Source: Buxus sempervirens (taxonomy: Eukaryota; Streptophyta; Magnoliopsida; Buxales; Buxaceae). From it: a stretch of 64,000 bases of DNA. The notes beneath the pieces were generated by a model. The model had not been told where the DNA came from and did not search any database. It saw only the letters and a list, made by a program, of their open reading frames with translations. Below, piece after piece: positions 1-14,100 of the stretch. The stretch spans positions 37,064,392 to 37,128,391 of the forward strand of contig OX387190.1 in NCBI GenBank assembly GCA_947561395.2, read 5' to 3'. Numbering within the stretch: position 1 is the first letter of the stretch; every line of letters begins with the position of its first letter. The position numbers and the translations under genes are program-made.

Positions 1-6
1 AACAAT

Positions 7-291
7 ATGACCATGGATATGACTCCACATGTTGAAAGTAAAGATGTAGATGCCATGTCGGATGAGCAGATAAGGAATTGGATCAAGCACATCGACAAAG
101 ACGGAGACGGTCGCCTCAGCAAGGCCGAGGTCAAGGAAGCTCTCCGTAAGCTTGGCTTTCATTTCACCACTATCAGAACCTTCTGGGCATTTTCTTTCGC
201 TGATGATAACCGTGATGGTTTCATTGAGGGAGATGAGTTTTTAAAGTTCGTAAAATACGCGAAGGAGAGGAAATGGACTCATTTTCCCTAG
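7..291 (+). CDS. Short EF-hand calcium-binding protein (two EF-hands, calmodulin-like)
   Basis: A complete 94-residue intronless reading frame begins at an ATG six bases into the window. It holds two canonical 12-residue calcium loops. The first (about residues 30-41, DKDGDGRLSKAE) has Asp at positions 1, 3 and 5 and Glu at 12. The second (about residues 66-77, DDNRDGFIEGDE) has Asp/Asn/Asp and Glu at the same places. A single EF-hand pair of about 90 residues is usual for short plant CML or polcalcin-like sensors, so both loops should bind calcium. No signal peptide or membrane segment is visible. Two further in-frame ATGs (codons 3 and 5) follow the first, so the exact start is uncertain, and the promoter lies outside the window. 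A foldback MITE begins just after the stop. The assignment to an EF-hand sensor is firm; the target is unknown. Confidence 0.85.
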   Translation: MTMDMTPHVESKDVDAMSDEQIRNWIKHIDKDGDGRLSKAEVKEALRKLGFHFTTIRTFWAFSFADDNRDGFIEGDEFLKFVKYAKERKWTHFP

Positions 292-313
292 ACTGGTTTA
301 GATCTCTCTCTAA

Positions 314-466
314 ATACTGGAAATCCTCTGAGCCCATTAGGTGTGCCAGTATTATATGCCGTCAATAGGAAGAGTGCATTAACACACTCTCTCCTCCACA
401 TGGCATGTGCCTATAGGCGGCATACAATACCGGCATACCTAATGGGCACAGAGGATTCACAGTACT
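314..466. mobile_element. Foldback MITE of about 150 bp
   Basis: The first and last ~57 bases are imperfect inverted repeats. The left arm reads TACTGGAAATCCTCTGAGCC and continues to about 370. The right arm, read on the minus strand, starts TACTGTGAATCCTCTGTGCC, and both arms contain CCCATTAGGT and end near ATAGG. The element codes for nothing. No convincing target-site duplication was found, so the superfamily is unassigned. It lies about 20 bp after the EF-hand stop codon, so it may be part of that gene's 3' UTR. Confidence 0.7.
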
Positions 467-1846
467 TTTTAAATGTTATTTTACTCTCCATTTTGTAATT
501 GTGTATATATCTTTGTAACTTTCTTATATAAATATTGCAGTAGCGGAATATTATCTTGCTCTTTTTTCAAACAAGTGTGGCATGTTATCATCACACAAAG
601 TAATAGAATCCCCTATCTAAATTATTTTTATTTAAAAAATAAAAATAATTTATTCATCAACTACACATGTATGCATGCAAAATATACATGTCTAATATAT
701 ATAGAGAAAAGCACCTAAAACCCATAGAATCCCACTTGGAGATGGCTTTTTGTTTTTGTGAGATTTTAGAATCAGATTATAAAATACGACTCTAAAATTT
801 GATCTAAACAGTGTTTTGAGATTTTAGAATTAGATTCTTTCAATTCCAGAATCCATAATGCCTATCAAACGCCCCCTAAATAAGTCTTCCCAAACCATTT
901 AAATCCTTGTCTATTATTTATATCATTTACTTAAATGACTTAACATCATATAGCTTTGAAAAGGACCGCCTTTTCGTATATGACTTAACATCATACACTT
1001 AAATTATGGAAATGACCGCCTTTTTCCATGTATTTACAAAAACATGCTTTAAAAAGTCAAATGTTAAAAAACGTGTCATTTTTTCTGTATAATTGTGTTT
1101 CAGTCCGAAATCACTATAATTCGATTAAGCAACAAAATGTTTAATTACAGCAATCAAACAATCAACATTGAGATTTGTCGATCAATTGAGTGGTATTTTC
1201 GATTAATCGAAAAGTTGCAATGAACTAACGTATATCTGTGGATTATTAAACTTGTATCTTTCGAAGATTTAACTTGTATCCTACGATAATCATGCTTGTT
1301 CCTATAATGGTCAACTTAATATTGTATGTATCCCATGAAGATCATACTTATATTCGTCTATGATTAGTTTGATATCCTTGAAGATCTTACATGTATCATT
1401 CAATGATTTGAAATTTCGATTAATCAGAATCTCAAATCGTTATTTTGTGATTAATCAAAAGGTATTCGATTAATTGAAATTCATGGACGCATTATCAATA
1501 CACGATTAAAGCTCGATTCAAATTCAACGTTTATATGTTCATTCGATTTCGATTAATAATCAAATAGTAATTTTTGAACCTTGAAAAGTGTTATAACGAT
1601 TTCAATTAATCGTAAATTATGCAATTAATCGAGCTGCAAATATTTCGAATTAAAACACAATTACATGGAAAAAGCATGTTTTTGGGGGATAGGTATAAAT
1701 TTTTCCAATATAACAGGCATAAATAACATGAGGGGTGTAAGTGTAAATTTGCCGATTAGATATTATTATATCGGCGGGGGACGTTAAAAGACCTAGCGCC
1801 TAATCTATCCGCAAGTATCTGGGTCACTGGTCTCTGCTTCTCCGCA
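467..1846. other. Intergenic, AT-rich, repeat-bearing; upstream region of the RNA helicase
   Basis: No gene is supported here. About 720-880 has two copies of a GAGATTTTAGAAT-type segment and ends in ATCAAACGCCCCC, which looks like a transposon terminus, but no partner end was found. At 935-1030 a unit of about 45 bp beginning ATGACTTAACATCATA occurs twice in tandem. From 1119 to 1640 the motif CGATTAAT or its complement recurs about seven times, giving a low-complexity AT block. The last ~100 bp before 1847 presumably carry the helicase promoter, but no convincing TATA box was picked out. Confidence 0.6.
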
Positions 1847-4800
1847 ATGGCGATGCCGATCTTCTCTCCTCTACCCTCAACGGCGTTTCCACATAGAAAC
1901 CATAAATCAACGTCTCCTATCTGCAATTTCACCCTGGTTTCAGTCTCCATATTTTCCAAAAAAACACAACCCGTCTCACGGAAGTCCTTTTACGTTTACA
2001 ATGCAGCCGTTGCATCTCCCGTTGCCCCTGAAACTAGTGGCTCTGGTACTTCCGGAGGGAACAGCACTCTTGATATATCCAAGCTTGGAATCTCAGACGA
2101 GATCGTCTCTGCTCTCTCTCGACGCGGAATTACTGAACTCTTCCCCATTCAGGTCCCTTCGTCGGAGTTTTATCTCATTTTGGTTTTCTTTCCTTTCTTT
2201 GGTATTTTTGCGCGGCCGAATGTTTTGTCTTGATCGGGTGTTTTCCATTTGAGCCCTTCTAGGTCATTTCTTTGGCACGGGAAAAATGGACCAATTAGGG
2301 GGGACAGAGCCCTGTTTTTTTAACAAAATCCTTTCTAATTCAATTGCTGAATGTAATTCTGCTTGTGTTCGTCTCATAAGTACACAGATTGGTGTGGTGT
2401 TTGAACTCTTGAAGAGACTGAATCAATGATGCTGTTTCTTAAACTAATTGTGAAAGTTGTCGTTAATCAATTGGTACAGAGTTCCCGGCTAGTTTAAATT
2501 TATGGATGATTCATTAGAAGGACCAGCAGGGGCGAAGTATGGGGCATAAACATTGGTTTGATGTTGGACTGGGGTAGGAAACATCATTTATCCTTATCAT
2601 AATTGAAAACAAGGTGGAAAATATTGGGAAAGAAAATTCATGGAAAAAAAAAAAATTGGGGAGAGTGAGGGGGCACGGGGGGTTGTTGTGGAGGAGGGGG
2701 GGAGAGCAGTAAGAACAAAAATAAATAATATTAGTATCATCATCCACAACAGAAGAAATACCTTTTACCTCATCCCTTTGGGATGTACAATAAAAATTTT
2801 GTTATGGCATTTCATCCTACAAATAATTGTTTCTTTGGTTAGGTGGTGTATTACATCTCTGCACAAACTTCTTATCACCTTGGAACACTGCCTTTGAAAA
2901 TCCACAACTTTTACACCTTTATATTCTGTCAAATAGAGTGTTAGTCGAGCAGCAGTTTCTATTGGTGATACAAGTTCTTAATGATGGTTGAATTGTTGCA
3001 TATAAGCAAACCATCATGTGACATTTCAATCTCTGTGATATGTCAGTGCAAGTGAAGGCTTTATATAATAGAGATCATCATTTGGTGTGATGATAAAAGC
3101 CTCAAGCTATCAGTGTCAAAATATGTGTTACAAGTATAAGTACAGTCACTTTGCATAAAAATATGAAAGATTATATGTATTGCCAGTCAATTTCTCTCAT
3201 GACCCTACTTCGCCAAGACATAAACCGGTTAAAAGTCCTTTATTAATAGATAGTATTTGTGTATTTTATGAGAATTTGAAATTAGATTGGAGACATCGAG
3301 ACAAATAAAATTTAACATTGGTGGCTTTTTTTTCTTTTTCTTTTTTTTTATTAATTACAGAGAGCAGTATTTGATCCAGCCATGAAAGGTCACGACATGA
3401 TTGGAAGAGCAATCACAGGATCTGGGAAGACTCTTGCTTTTGCAATACCCATACTGGATAATATTATTAGACATCAATCCCCTCGAAGGTCTGTTACCAA
3501 TTGTCTCATAATTTCTTATATCACAATTGAATTTGGAAGCTGATTTAGTTCTATTTAGTCATACACCTGCCTCTCTCTAACTTTTACTGCTAGTCAAATC
3601 TCTTTCATAGTCTGCTCAGGTCCCTATGGGGCAGGTTAGCCTGAATAAATTATACGGATTTTTAACCTAGTTTAATATCATCTGTTCAAACCTTTCCAAT
3701 CTAATATCAATCAAATCTTTCTTTCCCCTTTTTTCGCTAAATTTGTTTCCTCCCGGAAAAGTAATTGATTTTATAGACTCAGTATTTCAAAATACGGATC
3801 TTAGATCTTTGGTTTCTAGGTACGGTAACCTCTGTAGACCTATGACTTATTAAATTTGTTCCTGTGTTTTACTTTGCTTATGATTCATGTAATATGGAAT
3901 AAGCATGCCAGTAAATGTAACTGTTATCCATTTACCTTATTTCATGTCATCTGTTTTGCTTTTACTTTTTATAGGAAAAAGCGAGTCCCCTCTGCCCTGG
4001 TTTTGGCTCCTACTAGGGAGCTTGCTCGCCAGGTTCAAAAGGAGTTCAAAGAATCTGCACCAAAGTTGAGTAGTGCCTGCCTTTATGGTGGTGTACCAAT
4101 AATTAATCAAATACGAATGCTTGGGGTTGGCATAGACATTGCTGTTGGCACACCAGGCAGAATTATTGACCTGGTCGAAAGGGATGCTTTAAATCTGTCT
4201 GAAGTCAATTTTGTTGTACTGGATGAAGCTGATCAGATGCTGGCTGTTGGTTTCCAAGAGGATGTTGAGTGTATTCTAAGTTATTTACCTGCAAAGAAAC
4301 AGTGTATGCTATTTTCAGCAACAATGCCATCCTGGGTGAATGAGCTTTCCGGAAAATATCTTAGGGATCCAGTGATGATTGACCTTGTGAGTGTTTCATA
4401 ACCTCGATACCTGTTTAATTTATGCAGGTCATGCATTTCTGTCCGTTTTGCCCTTGTAATCTCTACCTAAGTTACAATACTTGCTGTGCAGGTTGGTGGC
4501 TCCGATCAAAAGTTGGCTGACGGCATCTCTCTGTACTCAGTTATGTCAACCGCTTCTGGGAAGGAAAATGTTCTCCCTACTCTGATCTCTGTAAGTTACA
4601 ATTTATGTGGAAATTCATTTGTGTGAATATATATATATTATCATTAATGAAACATGTATTAGAAAACTGGAATCATGAAACATACAAAGAGCAATTGTGT
4701 CCCATGAGAAATGGGCAGCAATCAACCAACAAATACCAGCAATACCTACCTTGCCACAAATGAAAGACTTTACTGTAACGTTAACTTCTCTGTTTCTTAT

Positions 4801-6445
4801 GAATTCCTTCCTCCCCTAAGCCACAGGCCCACAGCAATCTGGACAAATTGAAATCCAAAAAGTTGCAAGGGACATAACTGCATCCAGTGTTGCCTCTTTT
4901 CCCCTGTTGCTCATATCCTAAAAAATTATGCTTCTCCAATTAAGGCCCACTAACCAAATAAAGGCGAAAAAAGCTCCCAAATAAAGCCTTCTTCCTTGCT
5001 TTGACATATGTTTAAAATTCCACTTCTTCATTTGTGTGAAAATATTGAAGGTGTTCTTAGGAACCTTGAAAAGGATGTTTGAAATTTTTTTTTAAGCTTG
5101 GTATCTCAATTCTAAAACCAAAGTGCCATATTCAGAAATATAATAGAGGAGGGAAAAGCATAATTTTCACAAAAACAAAGAGAGATGCTGAAGAACTTTC
5201 AAGATCCATGGAGAGCATTCTTGCGAGCAGGGCTTTACATGGAAATATGAATCAATTCCAGAGGGACAAAACCCTTGCTGCTTTTCGAGATGGACGTTTT
5301 GATGTGTTGGTTGCAACGGATGTTGCTGCTCGTGGACTTGATATTCCAAATGTTGACCTGGTAATGCAATTTGTCACTGCCATAGGCTTCACCTTTTTTT
5401 CTAATACTCAGTTGAGTTAATTTAGTCAACATCTTTCTTTATGCAGGTTGTTCACTATGAAATGCCCAATACTTCTGAAATTTTTGTTCATAGATCTGGT
5501 CGAACAGGACGTGCAGGAAAGGAAGGCACTGCAGTTCTTATATATACAAGGGCTCAGCAGCGTGCAGTCAGGTTTATTGAGCGGGACATTGGCTGCAAGT
5601 TTGAAGAGGTAATATATGCTTTTCATACAGGCATATCTTTAGTCTTTTTTACTTGGACAGTTTGGTGGGATTCTTAGATATTGGTTCAATATTCAAGTCT
5701 ACAAATGATATGATTAGCCATTCCCCGGGTTTATCATCTACTCAACCATTTGGAATGACGGACATCTTCTTCACAACTGGAGAAAAATGCAGATGTCATA
5801 TTTGACTTTGACTTTGTCTTTGTTATTATTTTTTTAATTTCTTTTCTACGTTATCATAGAATCTACCATATATGGAGAACTGGAAATGCATTTTACTTAA
5901 TTTTTAGTTTAAATATTTCATGCCTTCATGCCATTCATTTTCACCCGGTCTTTGAACTTGATACAAGAATTCTGTCAGCTTGAATTTATCATTATCATCA
6001 GTTATTTTTGGAGTACGTTCAAAACTTGCATTTCTTAACTAGTTTAGAATTTGATTACCAGCTTCCAAGAATTTCCAATGGGAGCTTAGAAAGATTTGGA
6101 AGTGGTGGAACCGGGATGCAGCGCCTCAGCTATTCAAATGCTGACCGTCCATTCGGAAATCAAGGATCTCGAAGAAACACTTCTTATAATTTTGATGAAA
6201 CTAGAAGTCGCCATTCTAAAGCATTCAAGCTGTCGAAAGACCAATTTGGAGACTATGAAAGCTCAAATAAAAGTCACTTCGCAAGGAATCTAGTACCAGG
6301 GAATAATAGTTCTGTAAAATCAAGAACTCAGCGACACTCCTTTGATGAATTGAGAACCAACCATACCAAAGAGAAGAATGTAGTTGATGAGAGGAGGAGG
6401 AGGGATGATTTCCAGGAGATTCTTGAGATGTTTAGGAACCATTAA
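1847..6445 (+). CDS. DEAD-box ATP-dependent RNA helicase, RH9/RH53 (PMH) type, probably organellar
   Basis: Seven exons: 1847-2152, 3361-3488, 3975-4386, 4492-4590, 5136-5360, 5447-5608 and 6062-6445, all with GT-AG borders and consistent phases, give 571 residues. The first ~75 residues are Ser/Thr/Arg-rich with few acids, like an organelle transit peptide. The helicase core follows in order: Q-motif ending LFPIQ (~102), motif I GSGKT (122-126), PTRELA (157-162), TPGR (204-207), DEAD (228-231), SAT (259-261), ARGLD in motif V, and HRSGRTGR (405-412). Order and spacing match Arabidopsis RH9/RH53, mitochondrial helicases that aid group II intron splicing. The C-terminal ~125 residues are polar and basic but lack the Gly-rich repeats of those proteins, so orthology is likely rather than proven. 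It probably unwinds organellar RNA using ATP. Exon 5's acceptor (after 5135) was chosen because it restores the [11 protein letters not shown] segment in frame. Confidence 0.85.
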
Positions 6446-7177
6446 TGGTTACAATGACAACTATGATGACCCTTTGGCTACTCTAATTCATGATGGCCTA
6501 CATGACATGTGGCTTGACACATTATATCTACAACGAGTTTATTCTGTTGTATCATGCATAGTTGCATACACACCGTAGGTTTCTTCACAGCTATAATTAT
6601 ACAAATCAAGCTTCCAACATACCAAAGGTGTATTTGTCTGGTACTGCTAAAGTTCTTGTATGAATACTTCATGGTTTTTATACTCATTTGTATTTGTTTA
6701 TTAATTGCAACATTTTTATAATTGCTGCAAATTAACTGATGGTGCATGGTTTTTATATGCTTATTGACCATTGAGATTAAAAGAGATGAATATCATGTGC
6801 AGCTTACTTGGATGAGCTGTTCTAGTATAAATTATCATGATATTTTAGTTTTCAGCAAGATTATGATAAACACTTATTAGTTAATTTCTTGTTACTTGTT
6901 GGTAAACGGGAGAAAACTGGATTACTGTCATTAAAACCAGTAATACTAGATTGTCGTCTTTGACTACAGAGTAATCTTTCTCAAGATTAAAAACCTAAGA
7001 ATGATCTTGACCAACAATATTCCCGGTTTTTTCCTTTTCAAATCAAATATAAAATACCTTATGTTTGAAACAGCATGCCCAAGGTCAATAAGTATATAAA
7101 AGAATGGCAAACTTGTAATTAGAGTGTAAGGGAACCACAAATGACATTATTGCAATTCATGCAAAAATTCAAACCCA

Positions 7178-7223
7178 ACATCTCTTTAACTCTCCACCAA
7201 AAAAAAAAACATCTCTTTAACTC
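7178..7223 (+). repeat. Tail-only retroinsertion: TCCACC plus A-run between 15-bp direct repeats
   Basis: The sequence ACATCTCTTTAACTC occurs at 7178-7192 and again at 7209-7223. Between the copies lie only TCCACC and about ten A residues. A short 3' tail followed by poly(A), bounded by an exact 15-bp duplication, is what a LINE-mediated insertion truncated almost to nothing would leave. Replication slippage is a less likely alternative. Confidence 0.6.
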
Positions 7224-7981
7224 GCGGAAACTAATTTGGAGAATGATTTCATGGAACTTGTTCCCGAAAATGAATGCCAAAGGAGGCCTAAAGAATAATT
7301 TATTTTACCAAATTTCCTATGAATTTTGGCAACCAAATTAAGTTGCCTGGATAGACAATGCGATGAGAGAATTGTCCTTGAAAAAAAATCTTCTCTATTT
7401 TTGTAGCTGAGTGAATCAATTATATACGATATACGAATGACATTCTCTCATCAGCTCATTCCAAGGAGTTCACAAGTTTCAGTACATATCTGTATGGATG
7501 GTTAAGATCAAAGAAAAAAGAAGAAGAATAAATTTGCCAGATGTCTAGAACAAGGAATGAATATTCAATTAACAGCAAGATATCTAAAACAACAAATTCT
7601 GATCTCATGTTTTTCCTGAATTGGATGAACAAGTTAGTGTGGAGTCTCACCAAACTCCGTATAACATAACACTATATTGGAAGCTGCTTTAATCCAAGTT
7701 GTAGCTCTAATAATGTCAGACTGTATACAGTGAAACGAGTGCAGAAAAGAAGAGAAATGGCTTATTATCATACAAATACAGGGCGCCGTTGATTTCGTCC
7801 ATGCCTCTTGTAATTCATGCAACTGAAGCTGGAACATGTGGTCCACCATTATCCTTATCAGACTAAAGATCTTCAGAGGAGGAGAAAATTAATGCACAAC
7901 TCTGGTTTTCTGACTTGAAATGAACAAATTTCACTTATCTCCAATGGGCTTCACTTGAGATATAAATGAACCAAATAATAA

Positions 7982-8037
7982 GAACCACCACGAGCAGTTA
8001 ACAGTGTGAGAACCATCACGAGCAGTTGATAGTGTGA
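7982..8037. repeat. Tandem repeat, 28-bp unit, two copies
   Basis: Two adjacent 28-base units beginning GAACCACCACGAGCAG (7982) and GAACCATCACGAGCAG (8010) differ at only three positions. They lie in the probable 3' UTR of the PP2C gene, about 90 bp beyond its stop codon. Confidence 0.8.
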
Positions 8038-8126
8038 GAAGGATATGGGTGTCCCCAATTTGGTCAGGTCTGAAATAATTGTTAGTACCGACTCCAAGCC
8101 ATGTTAAAGCTTCTGATGAGCCTCCG

Positions 8127-11100
8127 CTATTCACTTCCACTACTATTTCTGGATGTGCCATCTGGATATAATGAAAAAGGAGTGAAAATCTTGCTTTGAA
8201 AAGCTTATAAGAACAGATGAAAGAGACTTGTTATACCTCCTAACGGTCTCTTGCCCTCCATGGCTTCTTTCTTTGCTTGGCAGCTGAAGCAAAGAAAGGG
8301 TCCATCCCATGGACGCAATTTTCCTGGAATATATGAGCCAGCATGTACCGAAATTCCCTCTCCAGGTTTCATCTCTAGCTGACAAACTGCACATGTGAAT
8401 AAATTGAACAGGTTGCATACGGGATATTCTGTATCCAATCTGCAATGCACAAAAACGCGTCATGACAAATGGTGATAACAAGTCTCTTTTTCTACATAAG
8501 TAATAGTCACCTAGAAAATTCACAAATAAGATCAAGGGAAAAAAGAATAAAAAAATGTGAATCAAAGCATGCAAGGCAGATTTAGGCAATTCTTTTGCCT
8601 CATCTGAACAATTAAGCTTCAATGTTAACGAATGATAAGAATCATAAAGTAAGAACCTTTCTGCAAGCATAGCAGATCCTTCCTCAAATATTTCCTCCAC
8701 CACATCTGGCTCCATGTATTCTTTATCTGCATGAGAAGATGACTCAGGCGACTTCTTGCGGAACATGGACTTGAATACTCGTTTCCCTTGCTTCTTTAGG
8801 GGTGGCATATGAGTGGTTAGCTTTTCAGGGGGTACCATGTCAATCACAATGCAGGTTGTATCATCTCGAAGTCCCTTTGCCTGTAAAGCTTCCTGCAAGG
8901 GAAACAGAATAAATAAAGGAAACAGTAATGCAATAACACCGTAAAAAAATGAAGTAAAGTCCTTTCTGATCATGTACTTTAACGATTAGGACAGCTGCAG
9001 CCTCCGCTGGCATCCCACGGCAACAATTTAGAGCCATTTCTGAGGACAAAGCATCCCAAACACCATCACTTGATATAATTAACCTACCACCTGCTGAAGA
9101 CAGCTGCAGCAAAAACAACAAATCATTTAGGTGCTTATTAAGAAACAGACTGCAACTTAATACTGTCATGGACCACAAATAGGAAATAAAGCCCAGCCAA
9201 CCAGCATCAGAAGTCAGCCACCAAAACAGGTGACTGATGAATGCAAATAACACACTTGCAGACCACTTTATAGTCACAATTCAAACCGTGCCCACATTTT
9301 TACAAACTATAGGCCCCAAGTCCCAAGCACAGGTCAAACAATCATCAAATATTTGACTAATTATTTCTGGTTTTCTGTTTTGGATGGTGCCACTTTTTGT
9401 GTGATTGGTATTGGCGTACACCAATTAAAGGACCCAGGGCCCAAACCACAGTTTCTTGATATTGGTGCTCTTAGAAATGGACGGGGTATAAATTCTAACA
9501 TAAACATTCGACATTGCAGTCATTGGAAAGACATTTCTGCTTTGGCTTCCCAATTATACCCTTTGGTAAAGATTTAATCCTTCATTCTATCTCCTCCTTG
9601 AAGTTTTTGGAAGATGGTATTGAACCAATACATTTTAGATATTCTTTCTTTGGACTCTTCAGGTTTGTTGTGGAATCTACAATTTCATCATGGTCTGAGG
9701 TCCTCAGAAATGGAGAAACTTGCTCTCATATTGGAGAATCTTGTCAAGTAATTATTGATCCTTCAAGGCCTGATCACCGAAGATGGCCTTTATACTCTCA
9801 TGGTGCCTTTTTCACCTATTCTTTTTTTGAATCTTTGTGTTCTAAAAGTACCTTTGTACGCCCTTTTCCTCCACACCTTTGGAGTTCCCCTGACCCTCCT
9901 AAAGTGGTGGTTTTTGTTTAGACTGTATTGCATAATGGTATCAACTCTTTGGACAACCTCCAAAGGAGGCGGAAACTCCTTTTTATCTCTCCCAATGTCC
10001 GCATCTATGCCTCAGTGGTGGAGAAAAAGTGGACCGCATTTTTATACATTGCAAGATGGTGAGATTTTGCTAGTTATATGCTCTAGGTATAATAGGTGTA
10101 AGTTGGTGAGGCCAAGAACCACGTCTGATTTGGTGAAGCAGTGGAGGTTCCCCTTTCTTCAAAGGAAAGGTAAGCTGCTGGTTCAAGCTATATTCTTTGC
10201 TTTATTACGGGCAGAGTGGTTGGCTCAAAATAGAAGTATTTTTTAGGGAGAAGAAATGAAGAAATTTAGGATTCTGGACAACATCTTGGGGTTACCTAAG
10301 GAAGGAATTTATTGGTGTTTCAGCTGATGAAATTCTCCGAGATTTAAATACTGTCATGGCACTTGATTGATTCTGCTCGTTTTTCTGTTTTTGCTGCTTT
10401 TTATTTGGCTTTTCTCTATTTTCTTTTTCCTTTCCCTTTCAGCATATGTGGGTCCCATGTGCTTTGCATCTTCAATTTCTCTTATTCTTAATCTATTTCT
10501 CTATTCTTCATCGAAAAAATGGACTCAACAGGCTCATTTATGAAGAAATGTGACCCTATGAAAGTTAGCATGAGCTATATTGGGAATTTTAAGTAGAAAA
10601 GACTACCATGTTCATAAGATTTGAAAATCTTAGGTTAAATATATTTAGGTTTACCTCCGAGTCTCCAAGTATTAAGTTATCTTGCTATAAAAGTAGAAGG
10701 AGAAATTAGTCAGAAACCCAAGATCAATATCTACTTTCAGATCCATGAAATAATAGGTTTTATCTAACAAGCTATGCCCCTTTCATTTGATTCATTTAGA
10801 TAACTTCCAAAAGACCACACATTTTCCAAAAGTAAAGCCTAGTGGAGATTCAGAAATTTAAATTATGCAGAATCCAACAAGCATACGATACAAGAAGGCA
10901 ACCAAGAAGAGCTTTTATGAGTATTATTACATAAAAATGTAATATCCATTCCTTTGGAAGCTATATAGCTTGCCCAAGTTCATATATTGATATCTAACAC
11001 AGATTAAAAGGTCCAGAATAATGAGGAATAAATAATTAGAATTAGTAAAATCAAAGGGAAACTTTCCACTTTCAAACCATGCAAGGCTTAGAGAGATGTG

Positions 11101-14100
11101 ATCAAGTACAAAAATTGAGGGAAATTTAAAAAATATGGCAACAGAAGGCACATATATTCCAAAAGAAGGGCTGCATATAGCGTCAAAGTAGAATCAATCC
11201 ATTCACAATGGAAAGCAGGTACACATTAACAAGACAAAAAATATAATGAATTTAAAGGAAATGTAATGATGTAATTTCCGGACCTTCACTTGCTTTACGT
11301 AAGGGACCGGAACAATGAACTCTCCGACGTCCATGTCTCCAATAGATCTTGAAAGACACAAGCCGCCTGGCCAACACCTCAGAGGTCCAATCTGACAAAT
11401 CGGAGTTGGTGCAAAAGTACACGTTAAACAATCTTCTTGGATCCATAGTTAATAAATTAGACTGAAATTATTATTAATAAGGGCACTAGAAAAATAGAAA
11501 TAGGCCATTCCTTTGAAAGAGGCTATAAAAGTCTGACAAAGTAGAGCTTAAGATAACAGTAACCTATGCTTGATTTTTTCATCAAAAAGAAGACCTTGTT
11601 TCTAATGAATGGAACATTATGTGCATCCCTATTATATCAACAGACCAATGTTTCTTTCTTCAGCTTTCATTATTCATTGCCAGATTCATTATCCACACAA
11701 GTTGGTCCATATTTCCAGTTCTTATGACTACAAAATGTCACAATATTTTTCCTCCTAGACCTAAGAAACGCCAAATAATTATAGGTCAACTAAGCAGAAC
11801 TGCACTAATCAAACCATCAAAAATACATAATAATGTGAAACATGGATTTGTAGTAACATACTAATTAATTAACCCGCATGGGATTAAGGAAATGATACTG
11901 AATTATCAATTATACATTTTTTGGACTTCCCCACAAAAAATCAACCATTGGTGAGTTGACTTATTCTATGTTACAAGTTTACAAAATCTTGAAGTGCAAC
12001 AGAAGACTTCATACATCCATATTCATAGAACTGTAATGCTCTTCATATTTGGAGGAGAGTGTGATTTAATCATTATCAGATAAGCAACTAAAAGAACAAC
12101 ATAACAGAAATCCATAGCCCAACTAGTTGGGTTCAGCAGATCAATCTTGCCTCACTATCCCATTCTCTGAAAAAAACCATATTTCAGTTAAATTATGTTT
12201 ATTCTGAGTACTTTCTAACTAACTATAAGAAACTACAATATTTTATAATATTAAAATAACCAGCATGCTTGAGATGTAAAAACCATACCTCTGCACCACC
12301 AACAACATTAAGTCGACCGACCTCGCCCCCACTTGCAGTTATGCGTTCCCTTCTGTCAAAGTAATAAAAATTAAATCCCTAAGAAGAGGCATATCTAAAA
12401 ATAGGCACCAAACATATAATGTCTAAAGCATACTCTTCTTCGTTGCATTCTAGCCTATGATCGGCTGACAGGTTATAGACAACACCTTCTGCAGACTCAA
12501 GGATGCAACGGGAATCCCCAACAGATGCTACAGTTACCACCCAGCCATCTATTATCACAAAAGTGACAGTTGTTCCTGATTTTTGTGCTGAAAAATAATA
12601 ATTTAATTAGTAAGAAAGATATACCAATAACAACAGAAGGAAGTGTAGCCTCCAGATCAAACTCGAAAGCCATGAAAATGGAAAAATACAAGGTGACAAC
12701 AGGGGACTTAGATACATGAAACCATAAAGCACATCAATTGTCAAAGCATATACAGGGCTTTAATGATACTGACTTCAGGATATGTAATATGCCTACATGA
12801 CAGTACAGTCAGCTAAATGAAACTAAATGTAGTGCAAGGACATGCCAACTCCATTTCAGCAAAGTCAAAGAGCTCATTCAGCTGGCTCTACTCATCATAC
12901 TTATACTACTTACCTCCAACAAGCTAAGTGAGACAATCTATAAGGATGAAAGAGTAAAGATCAAACTAACTAGAAATATAGAATGGTGAAAACAAAGATA
13001 TAAGAATCACATTCCAGGTGTTTACAAATAATAGCATGGATATAACCATTAACCACTATTATCTAGTTATAAGTCCCTTGGTAAGGTACAATAGCACATT
13101 CAAATTATTCAGCAAAATGTATAACGCAAAATCCAAAATTTAACAGATAAAACAGAAAACATTTGATAAAAAGGATGGCTCATGCAAAGAAGAGGTTGCT
13201 GGTTGACAAACAATGCTAGAAAAATCACTATGTTAGGGCACAAACAATATGTTTGTATTTTTGGGAGTGCATATATGCATTCACATATATACATTGTAAT
13301 TTACATACACACACACACGCATGTGCATATGTATGATTTAGCAATGAAATGACTAATACCTTTCTCTTGAAAATCTTTGTCTGTTTTCACAAACCCTGCA
13401 ACCAAAGCCCTGGGCAGTGCTGCAATCCATTCATCTCTGTTAAGATCTGAAGGAATAGCACTCAAAACATTACTTAAGAGATTCTCCTTAGCGTATATAG
13501 CAGCTGCAGACCCATTGTGTCCATCAAGTAGCTGTAAAACATGACCCATTAGTTAGAAAAGGCTACAGAAATACAGAGGCAGGAACATGAAGTAGGAAAA
13601 CAAGGCAGAATCTACTATGAGACATGAAAAATATCTGATATATCATTGATCCTCCATTCATCCCAAAGTTCAAGGATTTACTATTATCTTCTTTTGTGAT
13701 GATATTGGTTAGTGTAGGGAATTTAAATAGGCATCAAATGGCTAGATGTGTTCTTCTTGCAGGTTTCATTGAATATTATTTGTGAAGATAGGATATGCCC
13801 TCTCCCCTTGTTCATTTTATATAATTTTATATTCTATTTACTTCTACTGATTAAAAACACTGACGCATAGCAACGAAAATAGGCAGCAAAGAGATCATCT
13901 CAGAGATAAGGTCAAACACATAACCGTGACATCATTTGGCATGACGATAGTCTTTCAGTAATTTTCACTGCTTAAAGGTAATTTCTAATCATCCTTAATT
14001 CTAGATATAAAAACAGAAGTTAATCAATCGTTAATTTCTTGTCTCGGTTTTCGCTGCATCATGAATCCTGATCCTTCATTTGTGGGATTTCATTATTCAA

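Larger units (their letters stand above)
6446..8126. other. Intergenic between convergent genes (3' ends of the helicase and the PP2C)
   Basis: No gene is supported. The two neighbouring genes end towards each other, so both ends should contain 3' UTRs. The region is AT-rich. It contains a poly(A) micro-insertion at 7178-7223 and a tandem repeat at 7982-8037, both listed separately. Confidence 0.7.
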
